NCBI RefSeq assembly: GCF_000712075.1
Contig: NZ_JONW01000010.1
Span: 248,092-312,091, forward strand
Reading direction: 5' to 3'
DNA length: 64,000 nt
Source of the DNA: Caulobacter sp. UNC358MFTsu5.1
GTDB taxonomy: Bacteria; Pseudomonadota; Alphaproteobacteria; Caulobacterales; Caulobacteraceae
Below are positions 42,971 to 52,370 of the stretch, in pieces. Under the pieces are notes generated by a model, which was given only the letters and a program-made list of their open reading frames with translations, had not been told where the DNA came from and did no database searches. Numbering within the stretch: the stretch's first letter is position 1; each line of letters starts with the position of its first letter. Position numbers and translations under genes: made by a program.

Positions 42971-44464
42971 TCAGAGCCGCCAGTCCACCACCCCGTCGTC
43001 GCCCGCGGTGAGGGTTCCCGTCCGGCCGATCGCGAAGGCGTCGGGATCGGTCAGGGCCGCCAGGGTGTCGGTATCGGCGGCCGGAACCCGCGCCAGGGCC
43101 CGCGCCCCGTCGCCCGTCCGCACGATGGCCACGCCGTGGGTCGGCGCGCCGTCGCGGTCGTAGAGCACGGTGGCGGTCTCCAGCACGGCCGACCCTGTCG
43201 CGGCCTCCACGAAGGCCGGAACCGCGCCGCGCCGGGCGTCGGCGGCGGCCTGGACGCTGATCTCCTCCAGCGGCCTGCCGCCCTCGGGCGCGGGGCGGTC
43301 GGCCAGGACCAGGCCGTGATGCTTGGTCACGAACTCGCCCTGGCCGTACAGCAGGCCGGTCCCGCCCTCCCGCAGCCGGCGGGTCATGGCGACCGCCGCG
43401 TGGGTCATGTAGTCGTTCATCGGGGCCCCGAAGAAGGTCAGGCCGCCGGTCACGGTGGGCGTGACGCCACCCTCGAATGGCGCCGGGAGGCCCAGGGTCC
43501 GCCGGGCCATCTTCGGCACGCAGGGGAAGCAGCTGTAGAGCTCCAGGGCGTCGAAGCCGCCCGCCATGCCGCTCACCGTCTCCAGCACGGCGTCCTGCGC
43601 CACCGAGCCGTGATAGTGGTCGCGCTGCAGGTAGTCGCCGGGCTCGCGCGCCGCCGCCCCGCCCCAGACGAAGACCAGCCGCTCGTCGGCGATCCCGGCC
43701 GCCCGGGCGGCGGCCAGGCTGGTCACGATCACCGCCGCGCCCTGGTTCACCTGCATGTTGGCCACCATCAGCTTGGTGTAGGGCCAGGCGATCGGGCGGT
43801 TGTCGGGGCGCGGGGTAGTGATCTGCTCGGGCGTGAAGGCCGTCTTGATCCAGGCGTTGGGCTGGCGCGCCGCCACCGCCGCATAGGCCGACCACAGGGC
43901 GCCGGACTCGGCCAGGGCCTGGCGCGGCGTCTGGCCCCAGTGGCGGGCGGCGGCGTTCTCGTAGAACGGATAGACGCTGACCGGCAGGAACACGCCCAGC
44001 TTCAGGGCCAGCGGATGGACCTCGATGCGCGGCCCGCGCCCGTCGGCCGGCGGCTTGGGCGTCCAGGGCAGGTCCACCCCGGCCGAGCGGGCCTTGTTGA
44101 CGCTCCACTGCGCCTCGGCCCCGACCACGGCGCAGACCTCGGCCTCGCCCCGGGCGATGCGGACGGCGGCCTCGTGCAGGTAGCGCACCGGGCTTTCGCC
44201 GCCGACCGGGCCGTAGACCGCGCGGGCCGGGGCGATGCCGAGCCGGGCGCACAGTTGGCCCGCCGCGTCGGCGTAGCGCCAGCTCAGCTGGTTGATGACG
44301 TCCAGCGAGCCGATCCTGGCCAGGAAGCCGCCGCCCGCGTCGGCGTCGGCCTCGCGCAGGGCCGCCTCCATCAGGGCCAGGGGCTCCAGGGCCTTGGAGA
44401 GGTCGCCGGGGCGGTCGAGGGCCTCGCCGACGCCGACGATGACGGGAATGCGCTCAGCGTTCAC
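42971..44464 (-). CDS. Thiolase-superfamily protein (SCP2/acetyl-CoA acetyltransferase like)
   Basis: 497 residues from a GTG start that overlaps the GST stop by 4 bases. The thiolase fold is shown by PVIVGVGEAL, ARGEAEVCAVVGAEAQWS, LMVANMQVNQGAAVIVTSLAAARA and the C-terminal TGLLYGQGEFVTKHHG. At the position of the usual nucleophilic Cys (normally CxSG before the AGE turn) I see GGESPVRYLHEA, with no Cys, so classical thiolase chemistry is doubtful. Similar mycobacterial and Caulobacter proteins are annotated acetyl-CoA acetyltransferase. It may act on CoA esters from lipid or sterol side chains. Confidence 0.8.
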   Translation of the reverse strand: MNAERIPVIVGVGEALDRPGDLSKALEPLALMEAALREADADAGGGFLARIGSLDVINQLSWRYADAAGQLCARLGIAPARAVYGPVGGESPVRYLHEAAVRIARGEAEVCAVVGAEAQWSVNKARSAGVDLPWTPKPPADGRGPRIEVHPLALKLGVFLPVSVYPFYENAAARHWGQTPRQALAESGALWSAYAAVAARQPNAWIKTAFTPEQITTPRPDNRPIAWPYTKLMVANMQVNQGAAVIVTSLAAARAAGIADERLVFVWGGAAAREPGDYLQRDHYHGSVAQDAVLETVSGMAGGFDALELYSCFPCVPKMARRTLGLPAPFEGGVTPTVTGGLTFFGAPMNDYMTHAAVAMTRRLREGGTGLLYGQGEFVTKHHGLVLADRPAPEGGRPLEEISVQAAADARRGAVPAFVEAATGSAVLETATVLYDRDGAPTHGVAIVRTGDGARALARVPAADTDTLAALTDPDAFAIGRTGTLTAGDDGVVDWRL

Positions 44465-45093
44465 AGCACGGGTTCTCCGGCGCTCTCGGCGGCCAGGGCG
44501 CGCTGGTAGGCGGGACGGGCCTTCATCCGCGCCAGATGCGCCTTGAAGGTCTCGGGGAAGGCGTCGGCGAAGCCCAGCTGCTCGCCCAGCTTCAGGGCGT
44601 AGGCCACCGAGATGTCGGCCATGGTGAAGCGGCGGGCGGCGACATAGCCGCTGTCGTCCAGCAGCCTGGCCGCCGCCTTCAGCCGCGACAGGAACCACTG
44701 CACATAGTCGGCGGCGGCCTGGGGCAGGCGGCGCTCCTCGGGTTCGAACACCGCGTAGCGCAGGTGGATGGTCTGCGGGAAGGTGAGGGTGGCCTCGCCC
44801 ATGTGCAGGAAGTTCAGATAGGCGCCGAAGCCGGGCTCGTCCGGCGCCACGGTCAGGTCGCTGGGGCCATGGCGGCGGGCCAGGTATTCGCCGATGGCCG
44901 CCGACTCGCTCATCAGGACGTCGCCGTCGATCAGGGTGGGCGTGGTGCCCAGCGGATTGATCTCCAGATAGCCCGGCTCGCGGAACCGGGGCGGGAAGGG
45001 CGTCAGCTTCAGGTCATAGGGCAGGCCCAGCTCCTCCAGGGCCCACAGGGCCCGGAACGAGCGCGCGCCGACGCAGTGATAGAGGGTGATCAT
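44461..45093 (-). CDS. Glutathione S-transferase family protein
   Basis: 210 residues: thioredoxin-like domain (MITLYHCVGARSFRALWALEELGLPYDL with a Cys/Ser active-site turn, TTPTLIDGDVLMSESAAIGEYLA) and helical C-terminal domain (FTMADISVAYAL). The start at 45093 is set by the conserved N-terminal strand; the frame runs further upstream without family resemblance. Coupled to the thiolase-like gene by a 4-base overlap, so the two may act on the same substrate, e.g. thioester or epoxide handling. Confidence 0.88.
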   Translation of the reverse strand: MITLYHCVGARSFRALWALEELGLPYDLKLTPFPPRFREPGYLEINPLGTTPTLIDGDVLMSESAAIGEYLARRHGPSDLTVAPDEPGFGAYLNFLHMGEATLTFPQTIHLRYAVFEPEERRLPQAAADYVQWFLSRLKAAARLLDDSGYVAARRFTMADISVAYALKLGEQLGFADAFPETFKAHLARMKARPAYQRALAAESAGEPVL

Positions 45094-45433
45094 CCTGGCC
45101 GCCTCCCGCCTTCCGTTGACCCGAGCATCCGACGGATTCCGGCGCCAGGCCATCGTGCCCTTACGTCCGCCGGGTCCGGAAGGGCCGGGACGAGCGGTCA
45201 AGCCGCAACGCTTTTGGCGGCTCCTTGTGCGCGGTGGATCAAGTTTCTTGACCTTCGCCGTGCGGAAAGGGGCGGGGACTGAGCAAGAAGCGAGCGCCGG
45301 GGACATTTCGTTCAAAATGTCAGAGGTGGTTCCGGCCGGGCGGCGGCGGCTGGGTGATGCTGGTTCTCAAGAGGCGTCGTCCTGGGGATAATCACCGCGG
45401 GTGATGGGCGCGACGACCTCGAACGAGGACGTC
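45094..45433. promoter_or_regulatory. 340-base regulatory region of the catabolic cluster
   Basis: No gene is convincing here. Three palindromes stand out: TCAAG-TTT-CTTGA (45239-45251), GACATTT-CGTTCA-AAATGTC (45302-45321) and ATCACC-GCG-GGTGAT (45391-45405), the last ending 28 bases before the TonB receptor ATG. They have different sequences and are probably sites for different regulators. The divergent GST promoter must lie here as well. Confidence 0.5.
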
Positions 45434-47908
45434 ATGTCGAACCAACGGCTTTTGATGGCGGGTTCTTCCGCCGCTGTTCTGCTCGCTCTGTCCGTCGCCG
45501 CGTCGCCCGGTCACGCCTTCGCCGCCGATACGCCGGCCGCCGATCCGGCCGACGCCTCGACCGCGGTGGACGAGATCGTGGTCAAGGCGCGGGACAAGGC
45601 GGGTCTGATCGAGACCCGACCCAACAACACGGTGTTCGGCATCGACAAGCCGCTGCTGGAGACGCCGCGCTCGGCCAGCTTCGTCAGCGACACCACCCTG
45701 CAGCGCTACGGGATCGAGACCATCGACGGCCTGACCGCCGTCTCGCCCGGCACCTACACCGCCAGCTTCTACGGCGTGCCCGGCGCGCTGAACATCCGGG
45801 GCACCCTGGCCGAGAACTACTTCCGCGGCTTCAAGCGCATCGAGAACCGCGGCACCTACTCCACGCCCATCGGCGCGGCCGACCAGATCCAGATCGTGCG
45901 CGGTCCGCCGACCCCGATCTACGGCTCGGGCAAGGTGGGCGGCATGCTCAACTTCATCCCGAAGTCCGGGAAGAACGAGGGCGGCTACCTCAGCGAACCG
46001 ACCGGCGAGGTCACGGCCACCTTCGGCTCATACAACAGGAAGAACGCCACGGCCCAGCTGGGCCTGCCCGTGAACCTCGGCCCCGTGACCGGCGGCGTCT
46101 ACGCCTATGGCGAGGTCGAGGACAGCCACAGCTTCTACAAGGGCATCTATCCGCGTCGCCAGACCGGCGAGATCTCGGCCGACTTCGACCTGGGCAACGG
46201 CTGGTCGACGGCCTTCGGCGGCATGAAGTACCACTCGGACGGCGACGTGCAGACGCCCGGCTGGAACCGCCTGACCCAGAGCCTGATCGACAACGGGACC
46301 TACACCACCGGCCGCGACACCACCCTGGTCGACAGCGACCACAACGGCCGCATGACCCTGAACGAGATCAGCGGCAACAGCGCCAACCCGTACTATTACG
46401 ACCCGGCGTTCAACCCGCTCTACATCCCGTACTACGGGTTCTACAACACCAACGCCGCCCACATCCTTGACACCGGCGTGGGCACGACCAAGCTGTCGCC
46501 GCGCACGGTCTATATCAGCCCGGCCGACTTCTCGAAGACCGACACCAACACCCTGTACTTCGACCTGGCCAAGGCCCTGTCGCCGACCAGCACGATCAAG
46601 GCGCAGTTCTTCTACGACGACCAGGAGAACAAGCGCTTCGTCAGCTACGGCTATCCGGCCTGGTTCGACAGCTCGGTCTGGGAAGGCCGCCTGACCTACA
46701 ACTTCGAGAACACGTTCGCGGACGGCGCGGTCACGGCCAAGTCGTTCGTCGGCGCCTCGTACCGCGACTTCTCGGGCCGCCGGCGCGAAAGCTACAACAG
46801 CGGCGTGATCGCCCTGGACCGCCGCGACATCAGCTTCGGCGCCACGGCCACCGACATCATCGACAGCCCCTTCACCACCGAGACCGGCGCCGGCGTGCTC
46901 GGGCTCGCTTGGGAAAACGACAACAAGTCCGACTGGAGCCAGAAGGGCGTGTTCTTCATGACCGACGTCATGATCGCCGAGAAGCTGAACCTGATGCTGG
47001 GCGGCCGCTGGGACGACTACGACGTCACCTCGCACGACACCGGCGTGCTCAGCTACCAGGTCTCGGGCGAGCAGAAGGCGGGCAAGGACAAGTTCACCTA
47101 CAGCGCCAGCGCCACCTACAAGGCCCCGGGCGGCGTGATGCCCTACATCACCTACGCCAAGGCCTCGGCCCTGGAGATGAGCCAGGCCGGCGACGTGGCC
47201 GCCAGCCTGGTGGCCGATCCCAGCGGCGCCTGGCTGTCCGACAGCGACCTGGCCGAGGCCGGGGTCAAGTTCCAGTGGCTGAAGGGCACCCTGGTCGGCT
47301 CGCTGGCCGGCTACCGCCAGAACCGCACCCAGCTGACCGGCATCACCGGCACGCCCACCGGCACCCGCGCCAAGGGCGTGGAGCTGGAAGTGCGCTGGCT
47401 GGCCAGCGAGAACTTCAGCTTCACCTTCTCGGGCAACAGCCAGCACACCACGGTCAAGGGCCCCGACACCTCGTTCCAGTACATCCCGGCCTACACCGCC
47501 GGCGTGCCCGGTTCGCAGGCCTTCGGCGGCACCTATGTGGTCTGGGCGTTCAACAGCCTGCCCGGCCGCGCGGGCGACTACGACTACACCCTGATCCCCA
47601 AGTCGGTGGTCAGCCTGTACGGCGCCTACACCAGCGACGACTACAGCTGGGGCAAGGTCGGCGGCACGCTGGGCGTCACCCACGTGACCAAGACCTCGGG
47701 GACCGTGCAGAACGCCGTGACCTATCCGGCCTACTACGTGGCCAACGCCTCGGCCTACTACGAGTACGGGCCGTACACGGTGACGGCCAACATCGATAAC
47801 CTGTTCGACAAGCTCTACTTCACGCCCGACGCCGACAGCTACGCCAACCTCGGCGCGCTGCCCAGCAAGGGCCGCGAGTGGCGCGTGACCCTGTCGCGCA
47901 AGTTCTAG
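45434..47908 (+). CDS. TonB-dependent receptor of the catabolic cluster
   Basis: 824 residues: a signal peptide (about 1-30, GHAFAAD), plug domain (TPRSASFVSDTTLQRYGIETIDGL, IQIVRGPPTPIYGSGKVGGMLNFIPKSGK) and a long barrel ending RVTLSRKF with terminal Phe. The plug differs from the siderophore receptor at 25066, lacking the PQSVTVI phrase, so an organic nutrient is more likely than iron. It should import the cluster's substrate through the outer membrane with TonB energy. It is followed, after 60 bases, by an MFS permease, forming an uptake pair. Confidence 0.88.
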   Translation: MSNQRLLMAGSSAAVLLALSVAASPGHAFAADTPAADPADASTAVDEIVVKARDKAGLIETRPNNTVFGIDKPLLETPRSASFVSDTTLQRYGIETIDGLTAVSPGTYTASFYGVPGALNIRGTLAENYFRGFKRIENRGTYSTPIGAADQIQIVRGPPTPIYGSGKVGGMLNFIPKSGKNEGGYLSEPTGEVTATFGSYNRKNATAQLGLPVNLGPVTGGVYAYGEVEDSHSFYKGIYPRRQTGEISADFDLGNGWSTAFGGMKYHSDGDVQTPGWNRLTQSLIDNGTYTTGRDTTLVDSDHNGRMTLNEISGNSANPYYYDPAFNPLYIPYYGFYNTNAAHILDTGVGTTKLSPRTVYISPADFSKTDTNTLYFDLAKALSPTSTIKAQFFYDDQENKRFVSYGYPAWFDSSVWEGRLTYNFENTFADGAVTAKSFVGASYRDFSGRRRESYNSGVIALDRRDISFGATATDIIDSPFTTETGAGVLGLAWENDNKSDWSQKGVFFMTDVMIAEKLNLMLGGRWDDYDVTSHDTGVLSYQVSGEQKAGKDKFTYSASATYKAPGGVMPYITYAKASALEMSQAGDVAASLVADPSGAWLSDSDLAEAGVKFQWLKGTLVGSLAGYRQNRTQLTGITGTPTGTRAKGVELEVRWLASENFSFTFSGNSQHTTVKGPDTSFQYIPAYTAGVPGSQAFGGTYVVWAFNSLPGRAGDYDYTLIPKSVVSLYGAYTSDDYSWGKVGGTLGVTHVTKTSGTVQNAVTYPAYYVANASAYYEYGPYTVTANIDNLFDKLYFTPDADSYANLGALPSKGREWRVTLSRKF

Positions 47909-47968
47909 TTCCCCCTGTCCCGCGCTCCGGACAGGGGCGCGGGACATCGCTTTGACGGAGGCATGCCC

Positions 47969-49267
47969 ATGTCGTCGACGATCCCGTGGAGATCCTGGCT
48001 GCTGCTCGGCGCGCTGAGCCTGCTGCTGTTCCTGATCACCGCCTCGACCTTCTCGTCGCTGGGCGTGGTGCTGCCGGCGATGATCAAGGAGAACGGCTGG
48101 AGCTTCTTCAACGGCTTCCTGGGCTTCACCCTGCTGGGCGCGTTTTGCGGCGCATCCTCCAAGTTCCCCGCCATCCTGATCCGCAAGATCGGGGTGCGCG
48201 GCGCCATCCTGGCCGGCTCGGCGGTGATGGTGGCGGGCTTCGCGTGCCTGGCGGCCTCGCCGGGCCTGTTGGTCTACTGGCTGGGCACGGCGCTGCTGGG
48301 CGCGGGCTATCAGATGATGGCCCTGATCCCCGGCACCCACGTGCTGTCGATGCTGTTCAAAAAGCGCGCCCTGCCGTTCGGTATCTATTTCACCATCGGT
48401 TCGCTGGGCGGCGTGGCCGGGCCGTGGATGGCGGTGACGGGCATGGCCGCGGCCCATGGCGGCTGGCGGCCCTACTGGTGGGCCCAGGCGGTCGCGTCGG
48501 TCGTGGTCGGCGTCCTGTGCGCGACCCTGGTCGGCGGCCGCGCGTGGCTGGAAGCCGCCGCCGTCGAGACCGACAAGGCCGTTGCCGAGGACATCCAGGC
48601 CGCGCCCGCCGACAGCAAGGTCTATCGCACCGCCGTCGACTGGACGGTCAAGGAAGCGGTCGCCACCCCGCAGTTCTGGGTGATCCTGGCCGCCTATTTC
48701 GCCCACCTGCTGGGCGGGGTCACGGCCGTCAGCCTGGCGCCGAGCCATCTGAGCGAGCTGGGCGTGGTCTCGGCCGTGGCGATCGCCGCCATCAGCTTCG
48801 AGTCGCTGATGCAGGTGGCGGCCCGGATGGGGGGCGGCCTGCTGGGCGACCGCATCGACCCGCGCTGGCTGCTGGCCGGGGCGCAGGGGATGATGGCCGT
48901 CGGCCTGCTGGCCCTGGCCTACGCCACCACCTGGCCGCTGCTGGTGCTGTTCGCCGTGGGCGTCGGCGTCGGGTTCGGCCTGACGGTGCTGGCGGTCAGC
49001 ATCCTTCTGCTCAACTACTATGGCCGGAAGAACAACCTGGAGATCTTCTCCCTGGTCTGCCTGGTGGGCGCGGTCTCGGCCCTGGGGCCGGTGGTCGGCG
49101 GCGAGATGCGCGACCGCCTGGGCAGTTTCGTCCCGACCTTCCAGGCGTGCGCGGTCATAATCGGCCTGATCTTCGTGGCCGCCTGCTTCATGCGACCGCC
49201 GCGCAAGGCCACCCAAATAGAGCCGGTCGCCGAACCGGTCCCTGATATGCTTCAAGACGCCGCGTAA
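47969..49267 (+). CDS. MFS transporter of the catabolic cluster
   Basis: 432 residues with about 12 membrane segments, a central loop near residues 185-215, and LLGDRIDPRWLLAG between helices 8 and 9 (motif A). The N-terminal FSSLGVVLPAMIKENGWS resembles oxalate/monocarboxylate (OFA/MCP)-type MFS proteins. It probably carries the substrate across the inner membrane. ATGs occur at 47963 and 47969; GGAGG (47957-47961) is correctly spaced only for 47969. Confidence 0.88.
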   Translation: MSSTIPWRSWLLLGALSLLLFLITASTFSSLGVVLPAMIKENGWSFFNGFLGFTLLGAFCGASSKFPAILIRKIGVRGAILAGSAVMVAGFACLAASPGLLVYWLGTALLGAGYQMMALIPGTHVLSMLFKKRALPFGIYFTIGSLGGVAGPWMAVTGMAAAHGGWRPYWWAQAVASVVVGVLCATLVGGRAWLEAAAVETDKAVAEDIQAAPADSKVYRTAVDWTVKEAVATPQFWVILAAYFAHLLGGVTAVSLAPSHLSELGVVSAVAIAAISFESLMQVAARMGGGLLGDRIDPRWLLAGAQGMMAVGLLALAYATTWPLLVLFAVGVGVGFGLTVLAVSILLLNYYGRKNNLEIFSLVCLVGAVSALGPVVGGEMRDRLGSFVPTFQACAVIIGLIFVAACFMRPPRKATQIEPVAEPVPDMLQDAA

Positions 49268-49279
49268 GGAGGAGCCGCC

Positions 49280-50344
49280 ATGTTCCACAGCCCATCCAAG
49301 CACAAGGACTTCGGGGTCTTCCTCCCGGTCGCCAACGGCGGCTGGATCATCTCCAAGACCACCCCGGTCCTCGACGGCCTCTACCAGCAGAACAAGGCCG
49401 CGGCGGTGAAGGCCGACGAGGTCGGCATGGACTTCGTGATGTCCATGGGCAAGTTCCGCGGCTTCGGCGGCGAGACCGACCACTGGGGCACGGCCCTGGA
49501 GTCGGTGACCATGATGGCCGGCATCGCCGAGGCCACCAAGAACGTCCGCATCTGGGCCACCATCCACCCGCTGCTGCAGAACCCGGCCGTGGCGGCCAAG
49601 ATGATCGCCACCCTGGACCACATCAGCGGCGGCCGGGCGGGCCTGAACATCGTGGCCGGCGCCTACAAGGGCGAGTTCGACCAGATGGGGGCCTGGGACG
49701 ACAGCCTGTCCCACGACGACCGCTACGCCCTGACCGAGGAATGGACGACGATCGTCAAGCGCCTGTGGTCCGAGGACAGCGTCGACTTCGCCGGCAAGTT
49801 CTTCACGATGAAGGACTGCCAGTCCAAGCCCAAGCCGCTGGCCAAGCCGCGTCCCGAGATCGTTTGCGCCGGCATGTCCGACCGCGGCTTCCAGTTCTCG
49901 GTGCGCGAGGCCGACGTCTGCTTCATCGGCGGCCGCACCCCCGACGAGCGCCGCGACGCCTCGCTGCGCGCCAAGGCGGTGGCCGAGACCATGGGCAAGA
50001 CCATCAAGACCTACGCCATGTGCACGGTCGTCCACGGCGACACCGACGCCGAGGCCGCCGCGATGGTCGAGCACTACAAGGACGGGGCCGACATCGGCGC
50101 GATCCTGGCCATGCTGGCCAGCTGGGGCGTGCCGGCCGACAAGCTGGACTCCGTGGCCAAGCAGCAGGGCGCCTTCATGACCCACACCGTGGTCGGCTCG
50201 CCCAAGACCTGCGGCGAGCAGATCCAGGAGTATATCGACTACTGCCAGCTGGACGGGCTGATGCTGATCTTCCCGGACTATGTCGAAGGCCTGACCATGT
50301 TCGGCGCCGACATCCTGCCGGGCCTGCGGGCGGTCTATTCGTGA
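49280..50344 (+). CDS. RutA-like flavin-dependent monooxygenase (LLM class)
   Basis: 354 residues, a bacterial-luciferase TIM barrel. FGVFLPVANGGWIIS, SMGKFRGFGGETDHW, LESVTMMAGIA, VAAKMIATLDHISGGRAGLNIVAG and FFTMKDCQSKPKP parallel E. coli RutA closely. RutA uses reduced FMN and O2 to cleave the uracil N3-C4 amide bond. Here the partners are a RutB-like hydrolase (4-base overlap), an M20 hydrolase and a flavin reductase, but no RutC, RutD, RutE or RutG, so the ring opened is probably not uracil. AAGGAGGAG before the ATG is a strong ribosome-binding site. Confidence 0.88.
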   Translation: MFHSPSKHKDFGVFLPVANGGWIISKTTPVLDGLYQQNKAAAVKADEVGMDFVMSMGKFRGFGGETDHWGTALESVTMMAGIAEATKNVRIWATIHPLLQNPAVAAKMIATLDHISGGRAGLNIVAGAYKGEFDQMGAWDDSLSHDDRYALTEEWTTIVKRLWSEDSVDFAGKFFTMKDCQSKPKPLAKPRPEIVCAGMSDRGFQFSVREADVCFIGGRTPDERRDASLRAKAVAETMGKTIKTYAMCTVVHGDTDAEAAAMVEHYKDGADIGAILAMLASWGVPADKLDSVAKQQGAFMTHTVVGSPKTCGEQIQEYIDYCQLDGLMLIFPDYVEGLTMFGADILPGLRAVYS

Positions 50345-50982
50345 GCGAGGCCGCTGACGGCCTGGCGGCCTGGATCGCGCCGAAGCGCACGGCGGTGCTG
50401 GTGATCGACATGCAGGTCGACTTCGCCTCGCCGGACGGGGTGCTGGGCGGCTTCGTCGATATGAGCGTGGTGAAGCCCGCCCTGGCGGCCGCCGAGACCC
50501 TGGTGGCCGAGGCCCGCGCGGCCGGCGTGCCGGTGGTGTTCGTGGGCCTGTGGACGACACCCGAGACCGACAGCGCGGCCTGGAACGAGCGCATGCGCCG
50601 GCGCGGGGGCGACCCCGACGTCGACGCGGCCCTGTGCCGGGCCGGGCAGGTGGGCTCCGAGTTCTACGGGCCCCAGCCGGCGCCGGGCGAGCTGGTGGTG
50701 CACAAGACCCGCTACAGCGGCTTCGTGGGCACGGATCTGGACATGCGGCTCACGGGGATGGGCGTCGATACCCTGGTGGTGGCCGGCGTCACCACCGAGT
50801 GCTGCGTCGACAGCACCGTCCGCGACGCCTTCGACCTGGACTACCACGTGTTCGTCGCCGCCGACGCCTGCGCCGCCTACGAGGCGGACATCCACGAGGC
50901 GTCGCTGAAGGTGATGGAGTTGAACAGCGCGATCCTGACCGACACGGCGGCGATCGCGAACGCTTGGAAAGGGGCTGCCTGA
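50341..50982 (+). CDS. RutB-like isochorismatase-family amidohydrolase
   Basis: 213 residues from a GTG start overlapping the RutA-like stop (GTGA). The catalytic triad is visible: Asp23 (VIDMQVDF), Lys122 (HKTRYSGF) and Cys155 (TTECCVDST). RutB of the Rut pathway hydrolyses ureidoacrylate and releases carbamate; the KxRYSGF segment is shared. It should hydrolyse the linear amide or ureide made by the RutA-like enzyme. Confidence 0.88.
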   Translation: MSEAADGLAAWIAPKRTAVLVIDMQVDFASPDGVLGGFVDMSVVKPALAAAETLVAEARAAGVPVVFVGLWTTPETDSAAWNERMRRRGGDPDVDAALCRAGQVGSEFYGPQPAPGELVVHKTRYSGFVGTDLDMRLTGMGVDTLVVAGVTTECCVDSTVRDAFDLDYHVFVAADACAAYEADIHEASLKVMELNSAILTDTAAIANAWKGAA

Positions 50983-50984
50983 GT

Positions 50985-52370
50985 ATGGCCGACGGATTTC
51001 CGCCACTGGGCGCCTCGGCGCCGTACCAGGTCACCGACGAGGACCGCGCCGCGATCGCCGCCGCGATCGACGAGGCCGAGATCGTCGAACTGGCCCTGAC
51101 CCTGGGCAACATCCCCGCGCCGTCGGGCAAGGAGCTGGAGGTCGCCACCTACGTCCACGACTGGATGGCGCGCGAGGGCTTCTCGCCGCGCAAGGTCGGG
51201 GCCACGCCCGAGCGGCCCAACATCATCGGCACGCACGGCGGCAAGGGTGTCGGCAAGAACCTGCTGTTCACCGCCCACCTCGACACCGAGGCGCCGACCT
51301 GGAACCCGGACCTGGACGCCTACAAGTACAGCCCCGACACCCTGGCCAATCCCGAATGGGAGAAGTGCTGGCTGGAGGACGGCAAGCTGTATGGCTATCC
51401 GATCGCCAACGATCGCGGCCCGATGAGCTGCTTCCTGATCGCCGCCAAGGCGCTGAAGAAGGCCGGCTACGAGCTGGCGGGCAAGATGTACCTGACCGCC
51501 TGTCCCGGCGAGATCGGCCCCGAGCCGATCGAGGAGCACCGGGGCGTGGCCTACATGGGCAAGGACATCGGGGCCCACTACCTGTTCCACCACGGCGGCG
51601 TCGCCCCTGACTACGCCATCGCCGCCGAGGGCTGCGACTTCGGCCTGACCTGGGTCGGCTGCGGCTATGCGGTGTTCCGCTTCCAGGTGTGGGGCGAGGG
51701 GGTCTTCACCCCGCTGCTCGAGCATCCGGCGACGGCGGCCGCGCATCCCAACCCGATCTACAAGATCGGCAAGCTGACCGAGGCGATCCACGCCTGGAGC
51801 GGTGAGTACGAGAAGAAGAGCCGCTACGACAGTCCCGGCGGCGTGGCCCAGCCCAAGTCGCAGATCGCCTCGATCCGCGGCGGCATCCCCTACGCCTTCG
51901 GGGCGGGGACCGAACTGGTGAACCTCTATCTGGAGGTAGGTCTGACGCCCAAGCAGCGCGTGGCCGACGTCCAGCATTCGCTGGAGGCCATGGTGCGCGA
52001 AGCCGGCCTGGGCCGGATCGACATCGAGCCGGTGGTCGTGCGCCACGGCTTCGAGGCCGACGCCCGCGAGGTGGCCCCGCTGGTCGCCGCCGTGGACGAG
52101 GCCACCAAGCTCAGCCTCGGCCATCCCGTGGCCCTGGCCAATCCGGTCTATTCCAGCATGTGGCGCGACCACAACGTGTTCAACATGCAGCGCATCCCGG
52201 CCATCACCACCGGCTTCCGCCGCTGGCGGCCGACGCCGAAGGATCTGGTCGACAGCGCCCTGGTCTACGCCCTGACCGCCCTGGCGGTCTGCGGCCGGGC
52301 CAGCCCGGACGAGAGCGCCAAGCGCCCGGCCTCGGCGGTCTATCCCGACAATCCGTTCGGGAACGAGTGA
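50985..52370 (+). CDS. M20-family metallohydrolase
   Basis: 461 residues. The dinuclear metal site is visible as AHLDTE (about residue 98), ANDRGP (about 143), CPGEIGPEPIEE (general base Glu and metal Glu, about 175) and AAEGCD; the C-terminal RDHNVFNMQRIPAITTG supplies the last His. It resembles M20 amidohydrolases (carbamoylase, acylase, nitroanthranilate aminohydrolase groups) more than true peptidases. In the cluster it probably hydrolyses an amide, carbamoyl or aromatic amine intermediate. GAAAGGGG precedes the ATG and its stop shares a base with the flavin reductase start. Confidence 0.85.
   Translation: MADGFPPLGASAPYQVTDEDRAAIAAAIDEAEIVELALTLGNIPAPSGKELEVATYVHDWMAREGFSPRKVGATPERPNIIGTHGGKGVGKNLLFTAHLDTEAPTWNPDLDAYKYSPDTLANPEWEKCWLEDGKLYGYPIANDRGPMSCFLIAAKALKKAGYELAGKMYLTACPGEIGPEPIEEHRGVAYMGKDIGAHYLFHHGGVAPDYAIAAEGCDFGLTWVGCGYAVFRFQVWGEGVFTPLLEHPATAAAHPNPIYKIGKLTEAIHAWSGEYEKKSRYDSPGGVAQPKSQIASIRGGIPYAFGAGTELVNLYLEVGLTPKQRVADVQHSLEAMVREAGLGRIDIEPVVVRHGFEADAREVAPLVAAVDEATKLSLGHPVALANPVYSSMWRDHNVFNMQRIPAITTGFRRWRPTPKDLVDSALVYALTALAVCGRASPDESAKRPASAVYPDNPFGNE

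Noticed and set aside
45086-45391. A 101-codon frame in the region before the TonB receptor
   Set aside because: It starts inside the GST gene, has no ribosome-binding site or family resemblance, and runs through three palindromic regulatory elements.
46028-50560. A 1510-codon open frame on the minus strand through the TonB receptor, MFS and RutA-like genes
   Set aside because: It is antisense to three well-supported genes, is composed of the Gly/Ala/Val/Arg/Asp residues expected from GC-rich antisense frames, and matches no protein family.
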